DNA of 64,000 bases, taken from positions 29,437,453 to 29,501,452 of the forward strand of contig OX439127.1 in NCBI GenBank assembly GCA_949318235.1. Direction: 5' to 3'. The notes under the pieces are model-generated. The model was not told where the DNA came from and did no database searches. It was given only the letters and a program-made list of their open reading frames with translations. The translations under genes were made by a program, and so were the position numbers. Origin of the DNA: Ecdyonurus torrentis (lineage: Eukaryota > Arthropoda > Insecta > Ephemeroptera > Heptageniidae). Below, piece after piece: positions 26,178 to 43,924 of this stretch. Position 1 is the stretch's first letter. Every line of letters starts with the position of its first letter.

Positions 26178-27059
26178 CACACACACATTTGTGTGTGTAA
26201 TAGAGGCTAATATATGAGCATATAAAAATAACTGTTTGATTATTTTGATGTTTTATATATATATGTATATATATTTTTTTTTGACAGTACATATTGCAAG
26301 TAAATATCAAGAAACACTACAAAGTTTCCTTATATTTTACAAAATTCAGAATGACTGTATCGGAATTTCATTTCAAAAATTGAAAGATTAGCTGTCATAC
26401 AATATATGCATCGAATATTTAACTATTTTTAATGTTTTTAGAAAGAGATAGATTCAGAGAGAGAGAAAGAGAGCAGACTTTGCAGCCTATTAACTTTTAA
26501 TAGAACAACCATGTTGCAAGTTTCGGAAAGTGATTTTCATCTCCTCGGTGCAACTAATATAATATGCAGATAAATCTTTGACGTGATAATCCCCTAGCGA
26601 CTGGTAGGCCAGAACAAATTCTTTGCTGTGATTTGGTTATATATATACTGTGGCTTTCCAAAAAACAGGACAAAAACACTGCACTCCTCTGAGCTCCTAA
26701 AATCAGACCTGTATGACAACAGAGCACCTTGTATCTTACGATGGTACTTATTACCATGAAATAGAGGTCAGACTGTCAGCCCTGTCTCTGAACCACATGC
26801 ACTTTTAGATATTACGCCACGCCTCAACATCATGCACCCAATATTTGGTTAACAGGACCAACCAACAGACTTTCGGGCAAGCAGGCTAGCCTTTACTCCA
26901 AATGGAAAGATTAACTTTTATACATTATAAATAAATATATGTATATAGTCCTTAATATATTTATTTGCCAAGGGTGGGGAAAAAAAAAAAAAAAAACGTA
27001 AGAACGAGCTTTAGAAAGAAAAATATAATTTGCTCAAAGTTGGGAAGGAGAGGAAGAGC

Positions 27060-27090
<31 letters not shown>

Positions 27091-27421
27091 GGGAGGGGAC
27101 AACCCTTGTGACAACATATTATTACAGTATAATAATCACTTCCAGTGCTCCAAAATATCTTAAATGTATTAAAAAATACGTTTAAAGTGTGCCCCTAAAT
27201 ATATAATAACTATATGTTATATAATATTCCAAGTTATATTACTTTCTTTTCCATTTCAAATACACAGTAAAAATATTTGTTGCTGTATATTTTCATAAAC
27301 AAATATTATATAAATTACATGCAAAAATTAATGATAAATTAAACACTTTCATTTTTTTATTTTTATTTTTTATTTAAATATATTTCTGGGAGTTCATTTG
27401 ATTGTAGGTAGGGGATATATT

Positions 27422-27427
27422 TTTATT
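27422..27427 (-). terminator. Polyadenylation signal of HtrA2
   Basis: AATAAA on the minus strand about 75 bp past the HtrA2 stop at 27502. Position and consensus only. Confidence 0.5.
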
Positions 27428-27501
27428 TATTATAATTAAAAGTTTATATTTGCAGGTAAATTTCAACAGATCATAACAGTCTAGAAACATTCTTACAAAT
27501 A

Positions 27502-32462
<4,961 letters not shown>

Positions 32463-33567
32463 ACTCTGATTGCGCGACTAAAAGAGTAATTATGTACATA
32501 TGTAAGTAAATTGAACTTTTTTTTTTTTTTTTATTTCATATCGGAAAAATACTTTTAATAATTTAAAATATTATATACCTTTTATAACAACAGATTTAAA
32601 TACACTAAGAACTTTGGAATCTTAAGATAATTAGCAAACATAAAAGAATTACAGAACAACAGAAAAGTAAAAGATAATAACAAACTTCCTCAAACCTCAG
32701 ACAATAACAATAACAAAGCCTGAAAAATTCTGATCTGACGAAGGAGAGGTTGATTACTACGCGCGCTGTTTTTCCGTGTTTTTCTGCTATAAAATTGTAC
32801 AGTGTACCAACTGCAGAAAATTATACCCAAACTTGTGTATGTAGTTATGTAATATGTAGTATGATTATTAAATGCCATTCTGAAATAGTTGAATTAAAAA
32901 AAGTTATTGCATTTAAAAGTATGTTTCTTGCAAGCAGCATTCAGGTTGGCTCTGCATGGGCACTGGCTGGGCGTTTCGTAAGATTTAGTAGTGTTGAGTT
33001 AGTGAGGTTGGCAAGTTGTATTTTCCATCTGTTTTGCACCGTTATTTGCCTCATGCCTCTTGCCGCCAAAGTTTCCATGTTATGTACGAAGTCTGGTGTC
33101 TCTGGTGAAGTTATGGTAGTACTATAGTAATAAAAAGTGAGTGTATAAGTTTGCCTGGCTCATGCTTAATTCTGGATACTGATTTGATACTGTATTGCAA
33201 GAAGTCAAAATATCATTGATGTTAGTATGTATTGTGTGCGCAAATGTTAGCTATTTAATTCCTATTATAGAAATTCCCTGATTCAGATCGCGACTTGACT
33301 TTTCTGACCATATATATATATGTATGTAATTTATATCGTGATGTATACATACGTGTTTTGTACGTACATACCACTTATACATACATACATAATACAAACA
33401 TGCACGTTTATATGTACTGGTTTATACGACGTTTTAATTGCATTGTTATTCAATGTATGACCCTACATATCAAGCACGACCGCTGCCTTTTGAATTTTTT
33501 TCTCTCGAATCTTCTCTTTATCTTCTTAATTTTCAGTTCTCTCATAACAATCATTATATAAATCCAT
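32463..33567. other. HtrA2 upstream region
   Basis: Presumed HtrA2 promoter side. No TATA box is obvious near 32470-32560. A plus-strand open frame of 125 codons (32750-33127) has no recognisable domain and no supporting splice or Kozak signals, so it is not called as a gene. Confidence 0.45.
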
Positions 33568-35092
33568 AATCCTAATGCTTCGGTATGCATGATGCATATT
33601 TACATATATATGTACAATATGTATGTATGTATGTATGGTAGACATGCCACTTTTCGGCCACTTAAGGATCTTGTTTGATATTATCACCATATTTACAACC
33701 AAATAATATATTTCTGTTCAAATCATCCATTCAGCTGGTTAAAGTAACACCTTACTAACATAATCATATAAAAAAATCGTTGGTTTTAACATTCAATTAA
33801 TTACGAGGACAGTTTAAAGTTCGATTTTGTAAATGCTCAGTTTTCGGCCACTTATGCTACTTTCCGGCCACTGAAATTTGACTTTTCAGCCACCTTACGT
33901 TAGGAACGCACATTCGCAAGCTGTTTTCTAGCATGTTTGCGCACGGTTAATTTTTTGTTTGTTTGTCAAATCATTAAAATGAATTCATTTATTGTGTATG
34001 TTAGGAAAAAATTAGCATGTTGCAATTATTTTGGTCGCTATAGCGCTTTAAATTTGCTAAACACAAACCTAACGGCCACGCGTGGCTACTTTTGAAATTT
34101 TTTATTGCTGGAGCTGTTTATTTAGGGGCATGTTTGATAGCCTGATGTCACTCTCAATACAACATTATATGAAATAAAAATAATAAAACTGTTCCCACAA
34201 ATCTGAGTTGCGATAAAATCGACCCTTAAAATGGTACACGACGCCCGGGCTTAGGCGTACTTTTTTGAAGTATTATAATAAAAATAAAAATCATGACTTT
34301 GGGGGTTTTAATATTTGAATTCTACAGTGTATGAGGAACATTTCTGTACATTAAAAAAATTACGTATTTTTTTCCCCCTTTGAAGAAAAAAAAAAGTGGC
34401 AATTTTCACTTAATAACGAATGATGGGTTGGGGATTTTTGGACCGTCTTTGGCAACGACTTATGGTTCTCAGAACTGTTTTCTTATTTTTTACTAAAACT
34501 ATGTTGTCCCCAGAGCAAGTTCAGGTGATCAAACCTGATTTCAAATCTACAGTTTTGCCAGGAAAAAATATTGAACTTAGCAAATTAGGTGGCCGAAAAG
34601 TGACACCGGTACGAAACATCGTGTCCACTTTTCGGCCACTTTTATATTCAGTCTTAAAAAAATGGGCTAAGGCCAACTTAAGATTTATGGTGGTTAATAC
34701 GTAGCTGAGATACTATAGATTCAGTGGTTTTGAGATGGCTGTCAAGAATTTGTAACTAGACCCTTATTTTCCTGAAGTACTGATCTGAAGTTTTTGCATA
34801 ACATTAGAAGAAGCGTAAATTTTTGCAATTTTTAAGTTCTCGCCGAGTTAATAATTTAATAAAAAAAATCCTATGAGGCTAAGCATTTCAATTTCTAACA
34901 CAGTACTGGCTAAGGTTTTCTGGAGCTTATTATACAAAAAATTTGTCCCTGGTCCATTTAGATTTTTTATTATAGGCTTTCAAAGTTCAAAGTGGCCGAA
35001 AAGTGGAAGTGGCCGAAAAGTGGCATATCTACCATACATACATATTATGTAAATATATGCATAATGCATTCCGAAGCATTATAATAGGATTA
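33568..35092. mobile_element. 1.5 kb TIR element with a repeated CCACTTTTCGGCCACTT motif
   Basis: Terminal arms of about 100 bp. The left starts CATAATCCTAATGCTTCGG and continues to TATGTATGGTAGACATG; the right is its imperfect reverse complement ending near 35092. CCACTTTTCGGCCACTT or close variants occur at 33647, 33841, 33858 and 33881 (forward), 34588 (reverse), 34625 (forward), and 34990 and 35007 (reverse, in tandem). The interior has a 94-codon plus-strand frame (34420-34704) that I do not recognise. No known superfamily signature; the target duplication is unclear. Confidence 0.75.
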
Positions 35093-36818
35093 TGTACTAC
35101 ATAGTCATACATACATACATAAGAACATAGTGAATGTTTTTTATGCTACCTTTATATAATTCTTGGTTGTATCATATATTATTACTTACATTTTTTACAT
35201 ACAATATCATACCAAGACCACCATGCTTTATTATTATTTTTTAAATGTATTTTTTTTTAAATCATGCAACCATGTGACATCATATATGTATATGACATCT
35301 TGCATGAACATAAAAATAAGACTGTCCGCTGTCCTGCAACTTATACTGTACATACATAAACTGGGTGGTGTTATATAATATATAGGCTGTTATCTGCAGC
35401 TCATCTAAATATAGCTAGCAGGTGTCACGACCTAAGGGTGTGCATGATGCACATATATTTGTTTGATCATGGAACATAAATTGGATAGGATAAATGAAGA
35501 GAGTTCGGTGAAAATATTGCTACCACAGATACTGTATACACTCAACATATTAGAAATATTTCAGCAATGAACTCCAAGAAATATTGAGTGCACCCCCCCC
35601 CCCCCCCCCCTGGATGCCTTCATCAATCCTTACAGACTTGGAGAGAAACTATGAATGATCTGTAGGCAATTAATTGAGTTAGATTGCCAGTAAATAAGTA
35701 TGTAACAACACATGTCATGTTTATGCATAAAATTCAAACATCTTCCATGTTTTTATGCCTATGTTTCTTGCATATCTTTGTAGTGTAGTATCACGGAATC
35801 AATGATACATAATAACTTAAAAGAAATAATATTAAATAGTACATTTGTGTGTGTTTTATGAGAAGGTGATATGTTATGGAGTTGTAACTTAAAATATGGT
35901 AAAAGTAACAATAAAGAGAGAGAGAGAGAGAGAGAGCATATAAAACGGAGCATAATATTATACAATAGATAATAAAGATTGTAATAATTATACTACAACT
36001 AAATGCACATATTTAATACACGACTGATTGGCTGATAGCCTGATGATGTTAACAAATTCATCATTTTTGTATTTTAACTTGCACATTTCACATTCTAAGT
36101 CATATTTAGTATTTATTTGTTAAGTTTATGTTATTGTTCACATTCTAGAAAACACTTTTAGGGGTTTGTGACTGCACAAAAGTAAGATACGGTATTAACA
36201 AAAAAAAAAAAAAAAATTGTCATGAGCGTCAAAAAGGTTTAGAGAGGGGGTAAACAATATTTTAAGAAATCATTATATCCACTTTAAATTCAAAGGAAAC
36301 AGATATCATTTTATATTATGATAGCTTATGTACAAAATTTTATATTGCGTACTATAATATACCTATTTTATGCTTGTCATTGTGTGTATGATGTATACAC
36401 ATTTTATTCTGTGTTAAGAATACATATTACATCCTGATTAGAAATAAACAGACATACATGCAGTATACTAGGAACCCATGTTGTAAATTACACTGTTGAA
36501 AGTAAATACACAAGTAAACACGTTTATAATTCATTTTTCAGTCAAATTGTATTTACTTTCCCTGATATCTTGTTCACATATGTATTGGGGGGCGGGGGGG
36601 GGGGGGGGGGGGGCTTTTCCATTGCTTATATTTGGCTGCTTGTTTTTTGACTTGTTATATTAAAATATAATAAGCATTTGTATATATCATATAATTGTGT
36701 ATTACTATTTTTTTTCTGCTGTGCTTTTCTATTGTACCTCTGATGCTGAGCCAATGCTTATAATGTGTGCTGTCACTCTATAACTGATGTATTTATATTT
36801 GTATTAATTTGGTTTCAG
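35093..36818. other. Non-coding stretch upstream of the coiled-coil gene
   Basis: Contains a C18 run (35593-35610), a (GA)n tract near 35913-35936 and a long poly(G) run interrupted by one C (about 36587-36613). Upstream exons of the coiled-coil gene may lie here but none was identified. Confidence 0.4.
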
Positions 36819-36907
36819 GGAGTAACGTGTTTGTGCTATTCATCAAATCCTGTGTTTACTTTGGGAAAATATCATAAGATGGATTTAAATGCAGACAACG
36901 TAAGTAA

Positions 36908-36964
<57 letters not shown>

Positions 36965-37252
36965 CTTATGTGAAAATTGACCCTTCCCCCCCCCCTTTTT
37001 TTCCCCCGTCTAGTATCCAATTTGTACCATAACGTATATTTGTCATGATTTTGTACGATCTTGGTACATAAACCATTATAATGTGTACACACATCACCAT
37101 AACAGGTATATAATGTTAATAATTAAGTTACACAGGGAAAAATCTATCCGCCCAAGTTTTATAATTTCCTATTTATAATTTTGATTTAAGTAAAGGTATT
37201 ACTAATATTGCCAAAATGGTGTGTTCACAAATAATCCTCCCAGTTTGAAAAT

Positions 37253-37283
<31 letters not shown>

Positions 37284-39532
37284 CCACAATTTAAGTGTTA
37301 AGGTTTATTATTATTACTCATTCAACTGTTCATAAAATAGGTAGATTGTTGTTACAATAAAATATTGTCAGCAACATAATACACTGTTAAATGGTGACGT
37401 TCTTTTAATGTTTTAGGTTACCAGTGTCCAGTCTGAGGTAGTTGATTCTAAAGTATGTGAACAAGTTCAAATTTTAAAGAATGAAGCTGACTGGGCTGAA
37501 AAACAGCAGCTTGAAAGTGAAAAGGAAATTATTGATCTGAAGAATGTGATTGATCAACTAACTGTAGAATTACAAAGAACTAGAATTGAAATAAATACCA
37601 AAGATTTCCAAGAAAAGAAGCTAAGAGATTTTGTAGATGATAAAGATAACAAAATTAAAGAATTAAATGCAGAAATTAAAAAAATATCAAATGAGTCATA
37701 CAATTATAAAACCAAGCTTTGTGTTATGTCAAGCAAACATAACATTCTTGAAGTTGAACTGTGCAATGTAAGCGAAGAAAAGAATAAAGCTGAACAATAT
37801 ATTAAATTGTTAAACGAAGAAATTGAACTCTTAAAATGCCAAAATTCAAAGAACTTGCTTGAAATGCAAGAGTATGTAAAGGCTGCAGAAGCCAAACATC
37901 AGAGCCTTGGAGCTGAGACAGCTGAAGATATTAAAAAACTGTCAGCTGAGTTAACTGCAAAGAGTCAGCAAGTAGAGCTCCTCCAGAAGTCACTCGAAGA
38001 TCAAAAAGAAGATTTCCATGCCAGGTACTTGTATATTATTTCAAATTGAATTAAGTTAAAATCGGCTTTTTTTAAAAAATATTAAAATACTAATGACTGT
38101 GATATTTGATATTAAAGTAAAAGGACAGAAATAATACAGGAGAAATTCAAGCAATCTGTTTTGAAAATTAATGCATAGCAAAGTTCTCTAATTTTGATAA
38201 CTTGCGATACAGTACTTGATTTTTATTATTTTTTAATAAAATATAAAACGTGGTGCAGCTGTAATGTTCAATGTCCATTTGACCTTGAAAGATTTTATTC
38301 TCTGAAAATGACCTGAAATGGAAATATCCCAAATTTGGTGTTAATCCCATGTTTTTTTGTTTTTTTTTTAATATATATAGCTAAAACTTGCTCTTATGCT
38401 AGCTGGGCGTGAGCAGAAGTTACTTGATTAATATTTAAATACATATAAAATATGTTTTTATACCTACAGATAGAAAATTATAATGAATAGATAAAAAAAA
38501 AAGAAAGAAAGAGATTAACTCACACTTGCACCAAGGTAGCGTAAGAGCAAGTTTTGACTATGACGTAGGTTCGAGGTCGCTGTAACGACTTTTGCTCTCA
38601 CTTGTCAGTGTTAATAATTAAAATTTTAAGATCATGTTTTCAGTAGGTTTAACAACATGATGATCTACCCCTTTCTATTTTTAATAAATATGAGAACATA
38701 TAGATTCCTATACCCTTCAACCTCCCCAAAAACAATTAAAAAAATAAAACATAAAAAAATATATAAATAGTTATATATATCGATGTGGCTGCGGCCAAAG
38801 GGCGTATGTGCATTTCAAGGTCGCCCCACAAAGGGCGTATGTGCATTTTTGGCCAGTTGAACAAAGGACAAAGGGCGTAAGTGCATTTTTGGCGAAAACG
38901 ATATTATTCCATTTTATTAAAAAGGGTATCATTTTACATGTTCCCTGTAATTTTTATGAGTTTTTGACTATTATTTTTAAATATAAAAACAAAATAATTG
39001 CATTACTTTAGTGGAAAACGGTTTGGCCAACTAGAGGTTTAAAAGGCGTATGTGCAACAGCAGGGCTACCACTTGTATAATGTCGCTACTAAATGATGAA
39101 CTGCGATATATTTGATTAATTTCGGTATTAATTTGCATTTTTTAAAACAAAATATAAAACGGTGAAATAAATAAATATAACTTCTATCAATTATGTTGAA
39201 TCACAATATATTTTCATAATTTTATGAAAATTTGTTTAGTTAGTATTTGTTAGATTTTTTTTTTCTGTTGGCTATTATTAACATGACGTCAGAAATCGAT
39301 GTATATTAAAATTATTTTTAATAAATTACGGGAAAAAGATCATAATTTGATGGAAATATGTAGATTCATTTATTTTGATATTTTTAAATTTATCCTGTGC
39401 ATGGAAATTGCAAATTGCAAAGTAAATTCAAATGGATTATTATTGGATTTCTGATATAATTAAATTTTAAATTAGTTTTTTAATTTAATTATCTTTTTAG
39501 ATATAATAATTTAAAATTTTATATTTATTTCT

Positions 39533-39565
<33 letters not shown>

Positions 39566-41095
39566 GTTTCTGGTATTAAAAAATTTACCCTGTAGCGAAC
39601 TCAAAGTATTTTACGTAATTTTCAGATCGAGAAATAATGGAGACACTTGTAGAATAGGCAAAACTGGTGTTGATGCTAATTATTTTCACCAAAATATAAG
39701 ATTGGCGGTATGGTTCATCGCACTAGTTTAATTAGGGAAAATTAATGATTCAACTGTGACTACGTGATCGCGATATACAGTGATATCTTGAGATTTCGGC
39801 GTGATTTCGCCTTCACCCACACTCCAATTTCTTAGTGTTTAAGTATAATAATGCACAAAAGCAGGCTCGGACTGGCCATAAGAGCAAGTCCGCAATTGCG
39901 GACGTGGCCCCCCCTGTTTGGAGGCCCCTAAGGCCCAAAAAGGGGCGTAACTAGGGTGTTACGCCCCCTTTGTGGCCCCTAAAGAGGGTGTTACACCCCT
40001 TTTGCGGACGAGGCCCCTTGATTGCCAGTCCGACCCTGCACAAAAGAATACAACAAATATGTTATAATAATAACTTGATAATCCATTTTTTGAGAAAAAC
40101 AAAATTCATTAAAAACGGAAACAATTTTCTTTTGTATTTCAAAAAATTATTCCGCACAGTATTTGTTGACAAAAAAATGCTACCATAATTTGCTAATTAT
40201 TAATTAAAACTAAAAATACATAATATTCTTTATTACAAACATTTTAGTTGCCAAAAAATGAACTTGACTTAAACATTTAATTTCCTTCTCATTGTTTTAA
40301 TGTTTTAACAGTTTTTTGTCTCCTGTAATATTATAAAAAATGCACATACGCCCTCTGCTGCAAACTGGCCAAATGCACACACGCCTTTTGCTGCAAACTA
40401 GCCAAACGCACATACGCCTTTTGCTGCAAACTGGCCAATTGCACATACGCCCTTTGGCCGCAGCTACATCAATATGGTATTGGTTCACCATCTCGCTCGA
40501 AGAATTTTTTAACATTGCAAGCGCCATAAGGTTCAATGTATTTTAAATGGCACTATCGCGCTCTCGGTCGGGGCTCATTGCTCAGCCCCTGGTAGGTCTA
40601 TCAACTTCAAATAAACTTTTATGAGATCGTAAGGACGTGATGATCTCGGTCACAAATTTTCAGAACCACACGACTAGATGGCGCGCGTTGAGAGACCCCC
40701 GAACGAGAGGGTGAGCCAATACCCATAGCCTATGAATAAAATACAGGCCTAATTAATAATAATAATAATAATAATAAAACTTGGTGTAGATACAAGAATC
40801 TGTATAATCTGTATCTTGGGTACTGAAGAAATGAAAATAATTAAAACATCCCCCCCTTCCTTCCTTTATTTTTATTATTATTTTTTTTTTTGAGGGGGGA
40901 TGACAAAAAAATTACCATATTGCATATTTTTGAATTTTTAACCTTCATTTCCTTGTACAGCTAAAATTGTGTAATAATTATTTTTGAATAGCATGCGTTT
41001 TGTACTATCTAAGACAAAATAATCAGTACATACCAAATTTGTATTAGTTTTGGAGCACCGTCTTAAATAACAATGTCAATAAATAGCAATTTTAG

Positions 41096-41131
<36 letters not shown>

Positions 41132-42538
41132 ATTGATTATTGCAAAATCAGTTTTCTCTCTTGAAGCAGTAATAAGAAAGACTAAAGGTTCTCTATACAT
41201 AAATAAATACAGTATAAAATACATACATGTATTATATATATCATCCTGCTAAGTAAATTTTTATATATTTTTAAAAGTTTAATTTAAAATGCCCTCTTTT
41301 TAGTTTGAACATCACACTCTAAAAATTCGAGTTTTGATTAGACAAAGCTAAAACTCATAATTAACCAGTTTCGTAACTACCCCTAACATAATTTTGCCCC
41401 CCCCCCCCCCCTGAAAAATTCGTACCCCCTTTTTTGTTTTGCTTTGTAAATGGCTTCATATATTATGTGTGTTTGTGTAAAAATAAAACTGTAATTTCAA
41501 ATAATTTTTTAAAATTTTAATAGACTTGCATCAATAGAGGAGCGTGAAAAACAAATTAATGAAGTGTGGGAGCAACATCAGAGCCAAGCCAAATTGAGCT
41601 CCTTGTCAAGCAAACAACTCAGCAACTTGGAAGATGAAATAACACGCCTCCATGCAGCCAACAAGGAACTTCGCATGAAGCTTTCCCAGAAATTCTCTGG
41701 TTTGCCAGCTCTATTGCTTACTCAAGATACCAAACCTATTTGTTCTCAGCATGTAAGGGAAACTCTCAAATCCTTTGAAGAGGTGTGTACATATAATAAA
41801 TATCTAATTTGTTCACAATAAACTGAAATTTCTTTCAAAAGTTTATTTATTTATCTCAATTTGAAAGAAAAGGATAGGAGAAATTTATTTATTTAATATT
41901 TCAAATTAATCATACCTATTTTGTTTATTTTCCTTAATATATCTCAAAAGTTTATAACAATTTAACATAATGTACCTATAATAATATGTTTTATATGAAA
42001 TTAAAGTTTCATAATCAAACTCAATTTTGGGTCTCCTATGTTTTCCTCTGTAATTAATTCATGTCCAAAAATGGTTTTCTATTAATAATATTGTATAATA
42101 TTTTTCATTTAAATTCAATGGTAGATTTGTCTAAACCACTAAAGTTAGAAATGTTGCAAAGTTATAAAAAAATTATTAGTAAGTATTATTTTTAAACTTC
42201 TTTTATTTATAGCAATAATATTGTTTCAGACAAATGAAGAACTTCGTAAGCAACTAGTTCTTGCTCACAGTAAAGTCTTGAAGCTAGAGAAAGAATTATT
42301 GGAGTGTGGATTACGTCCAGCTAAACGTACCTTCCTGCAGCCTACTTTATCATCACAAAATAAGCAAAGAGTTCCTTTAACCCCAGCTTGTTCAGGTAAA
42401 GAAAATGCCAACAAATTAAATTCCAGTAATACTGCATTATTATACAAGACAGTGCCATTATCCCTGATGCAAAATGCATCAACATCAACTGCAACCAGTG
42501 AGTGTTTCCCCTCTGGAGCCATGAGTGCCAAAAAATGA
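36819..42538 (+). CDS. Coiled-coil protein, family not recognised
   Basis: Four exons with consensus sites: 36819-36899 (acceptor tttcag, donor gtaagt), 37417-38024, 41524-41782, 42230-42538; all joins keep frame. The likely start is the ATG at 36879 in AAGATGG context (MDLNADN...), giving about 398 residues. The frame is open back to the acceptor (GVTCLCYSSN...), so upstream coding exons are possible. Residues from about 15 to 300 are Lys/Glu/Leu-rich heptad-like sequence without Pro, that is, a long coiled coil (EELRKQLVLAHSKVLKLEKE near its end). The tail is Ser/Thr/Pro-rich and basic (RVPLTPACSGKEN), a possible phosphosite or KEN-box-like region, as in mitotic or cytoskeletal proteins, though this is only suggestive. 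An unused strong donor, A|GTGAGT at 42498, could extend the gene into further exons. Intron 3 (3.5 kb) holds a nested transposon pair. Confidence 0.8.
36914..36959. repeat. (AT)n microsatellite next to a splice donor
   Basis: About 45 bp of AT starting 14 bp after the donor of the first exon of the coiled-coil gene. Confidence 0.85.
38381..38556. repeat. Short inverted pair in intron 3 of the coiled-coil gene
   Basis: AAAACTTGCTCTTATGCTAG near 38383 pairs with GGTAGCGTAAGAGCAAGTTT near 38536. Possibly a degraded MITE. Confidence 0.4.
38779..40475. mobile_element. 1.7 kb TIR element with GGGCGTATGTGCAT repeats
   Basis: The left end is ATCGATGTGGCTGCGGCCAA; the right end in reverse is ATTGATGTAGCTGCGGCCAA. 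The motif AAAGGGCGTATGTGCAT occurs at 38797, 38830, 38870 and (variant) 39041. Its reverse occurs at 40340, 40374, 40407 and 40440 in a tandem array of about 33 bp period whose spacer reads TTGCTGCAAACTGGCCAA. The interior is AT-rich with no transposase frame and is interrupted by a hAT MITE (39862-40038). Located in intron 3 of the coiled-coil gene. Superfamily unknown. Confidence 0.8.
39862..40038. mobile_element. hAT MITE nested in the 1.7 kb element
   Basis: The ends CAGGCTCGGACTGGCC and GCCAGTCCGACCCTG are inverted repeats, flanked by the exact 8 bp duplication CACAAAAG (39854-39861 and 40039-40046). The interior has paired TTGCGGAC.TGGCCCC and TTACGCCCC/GGGGCGTAA segments. CAGG ends with 8 bp duplications identify the hAT superfamily. 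Confidence 0.92.
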
Positions 42539-43410
42539 TAATAGTAGCACCGTCTATTCAAAATTTTCAGTTGTTAATTTATAGCATAGAACTTAAAAGT
42601 TGCACAACACGCACATCATTTTAATACTGTATTTTACTCCTACTGTTGTAATTCAACAAGTGTTTGTGTGTGCTCTCTGTTGTTTATTTTGCTATTGCTA
42701 ATTTTAAATTGCCCCCTTCCCCCCATTTTTTCCCCCTTTGCTATTGCTACTGCTTTGAAAAGAAGTGCTCAGGAAATTGTAGAACAAACCAATTGCTTAT
42801 TGGAAAGGTGATTTTTGCCCTCTTCCCCTCTTTTGTTATTATCTTTAAAATAATATCCCAAAACAATAACTTTATTATGCATTCTCAGTTAATTCATATT
42901 AGCTTCTACTAATATTTTATTGCTAGCACTCATTCAATTTCTTGTTAGTCAATTTTTTCTGACTCAAAGCCACAAAATTTTGAAGTTGGAAGTATAAACT
43001 ACTCAATTTTATTCTGTAAATTAATAGTAATAGTAATTAAGCTACTAATTGGTCATTGTGGTTGCAATGATTTGTGAAATCTACATTTGTGATTTACTAA
43101 AAGCCAAAATACAACACTATTTTGACAAATCAAATAACATTACTCTAGGCTCTTTAAATTTGGAATACAGACTGCAGTGAACTATACTAGAATTTAAAAA
43201 GACTTATGCACTAATTTAAGTGATTTTTTTAATGATATACTCAATTTTATAATGTATTTCCAATTGTTATGTACTTTGCATTCCATTGAAAAAATTTATT
43301 GGGGTTTACTTACCTATACATGAAAAATATATATTGAATGTTGAAGCTTTCTTACAGCATTATCGTTAAAAAGAAAGTTGAAAGGAGAACCATTAATTTG
43401 AACTATTATA
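42539..43410. other. 3' flank of the coiled-coil gene
   Basis: AT-rich, with no further exon identified. The strong donor-like site at 42498 means an exon here or further downstream cannot be excluded. Confidence 0.4.
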
Positions 43411-43412
43411 TA

Positions 43413-43623
43413 TCGCTGGCCGTGCGTCTAAATGGGGAAAAGGCAATTTTCATGAACCGCGCGAGTGGTTAATATACACCTTTCACGGCCGCCGCGAGTG
43501 GCGAATGTCATGTGCTGTTAGCATAGCTTATTCGCCACTCGCGGCGGCCGTGAAAGGTGTATATTCACCACTCACGCGGTTCATGAAAATTGCTTTTTCC
43601 CCATTTAGACGCGCGGCCAGCGA
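43413..43623. mobile_element. Foldback MITE with TA flanks
   Basis: Arms of about 90 bp: TCGCTGGCCGTGCGTCTAAA at the left and its reverse complement ending GGCCAGCGA at the right, with TA at 43411-43412 and 43624-43625. The inner arms carry CACGGCCGCCGCGAGTGGCG and are strikingly GC-rich against the surroundings. The loop is about 30 bp. Confidence 0.85.
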
Positions 43624-43924
43624 TATTCCATTTTCTTGCATAACCCTGTTTTTGCATTAATTATATTTCATATTACTGTGAGTATTGAGAAAGAGGTGTA
43701 TTATTCCTTATCAAAATATTGCTCAAATTTTTTTAGTATTTTATACATAAACTAAACATATTATTCTTGATATAAATGCTATTATATATGTGTAGGAATA
43801 GGTCTAGTTTAAGTGCATGTTGTATTAATTAATGTGATTATATTTCGTTAACCTATAAGATATTAGTTTTAGTGTCTTTAATAAAATATAATATGTTACT
43901 TTAGAAAAATATGAACCATCGTGG

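Noticed and set aside
32750..33127. 125-codon plus-strand frame upstream of HtrA2
   Set aside because: No domain, mixed composition and no splice or polyadenylation support. Likely chance.
34420..34704. 94-codon frame inside the 33.6 kb element as a transposase
   Set aside because: Too short and without catalytic or DNA-binding motifs. Part of it is just the element's own repeat motif translated.
38560..38600. GGTTCGAGGTC as a tRNA or SINE B-box
   Set aside because: No matching A-box or cloverleaf could be drawn around it.
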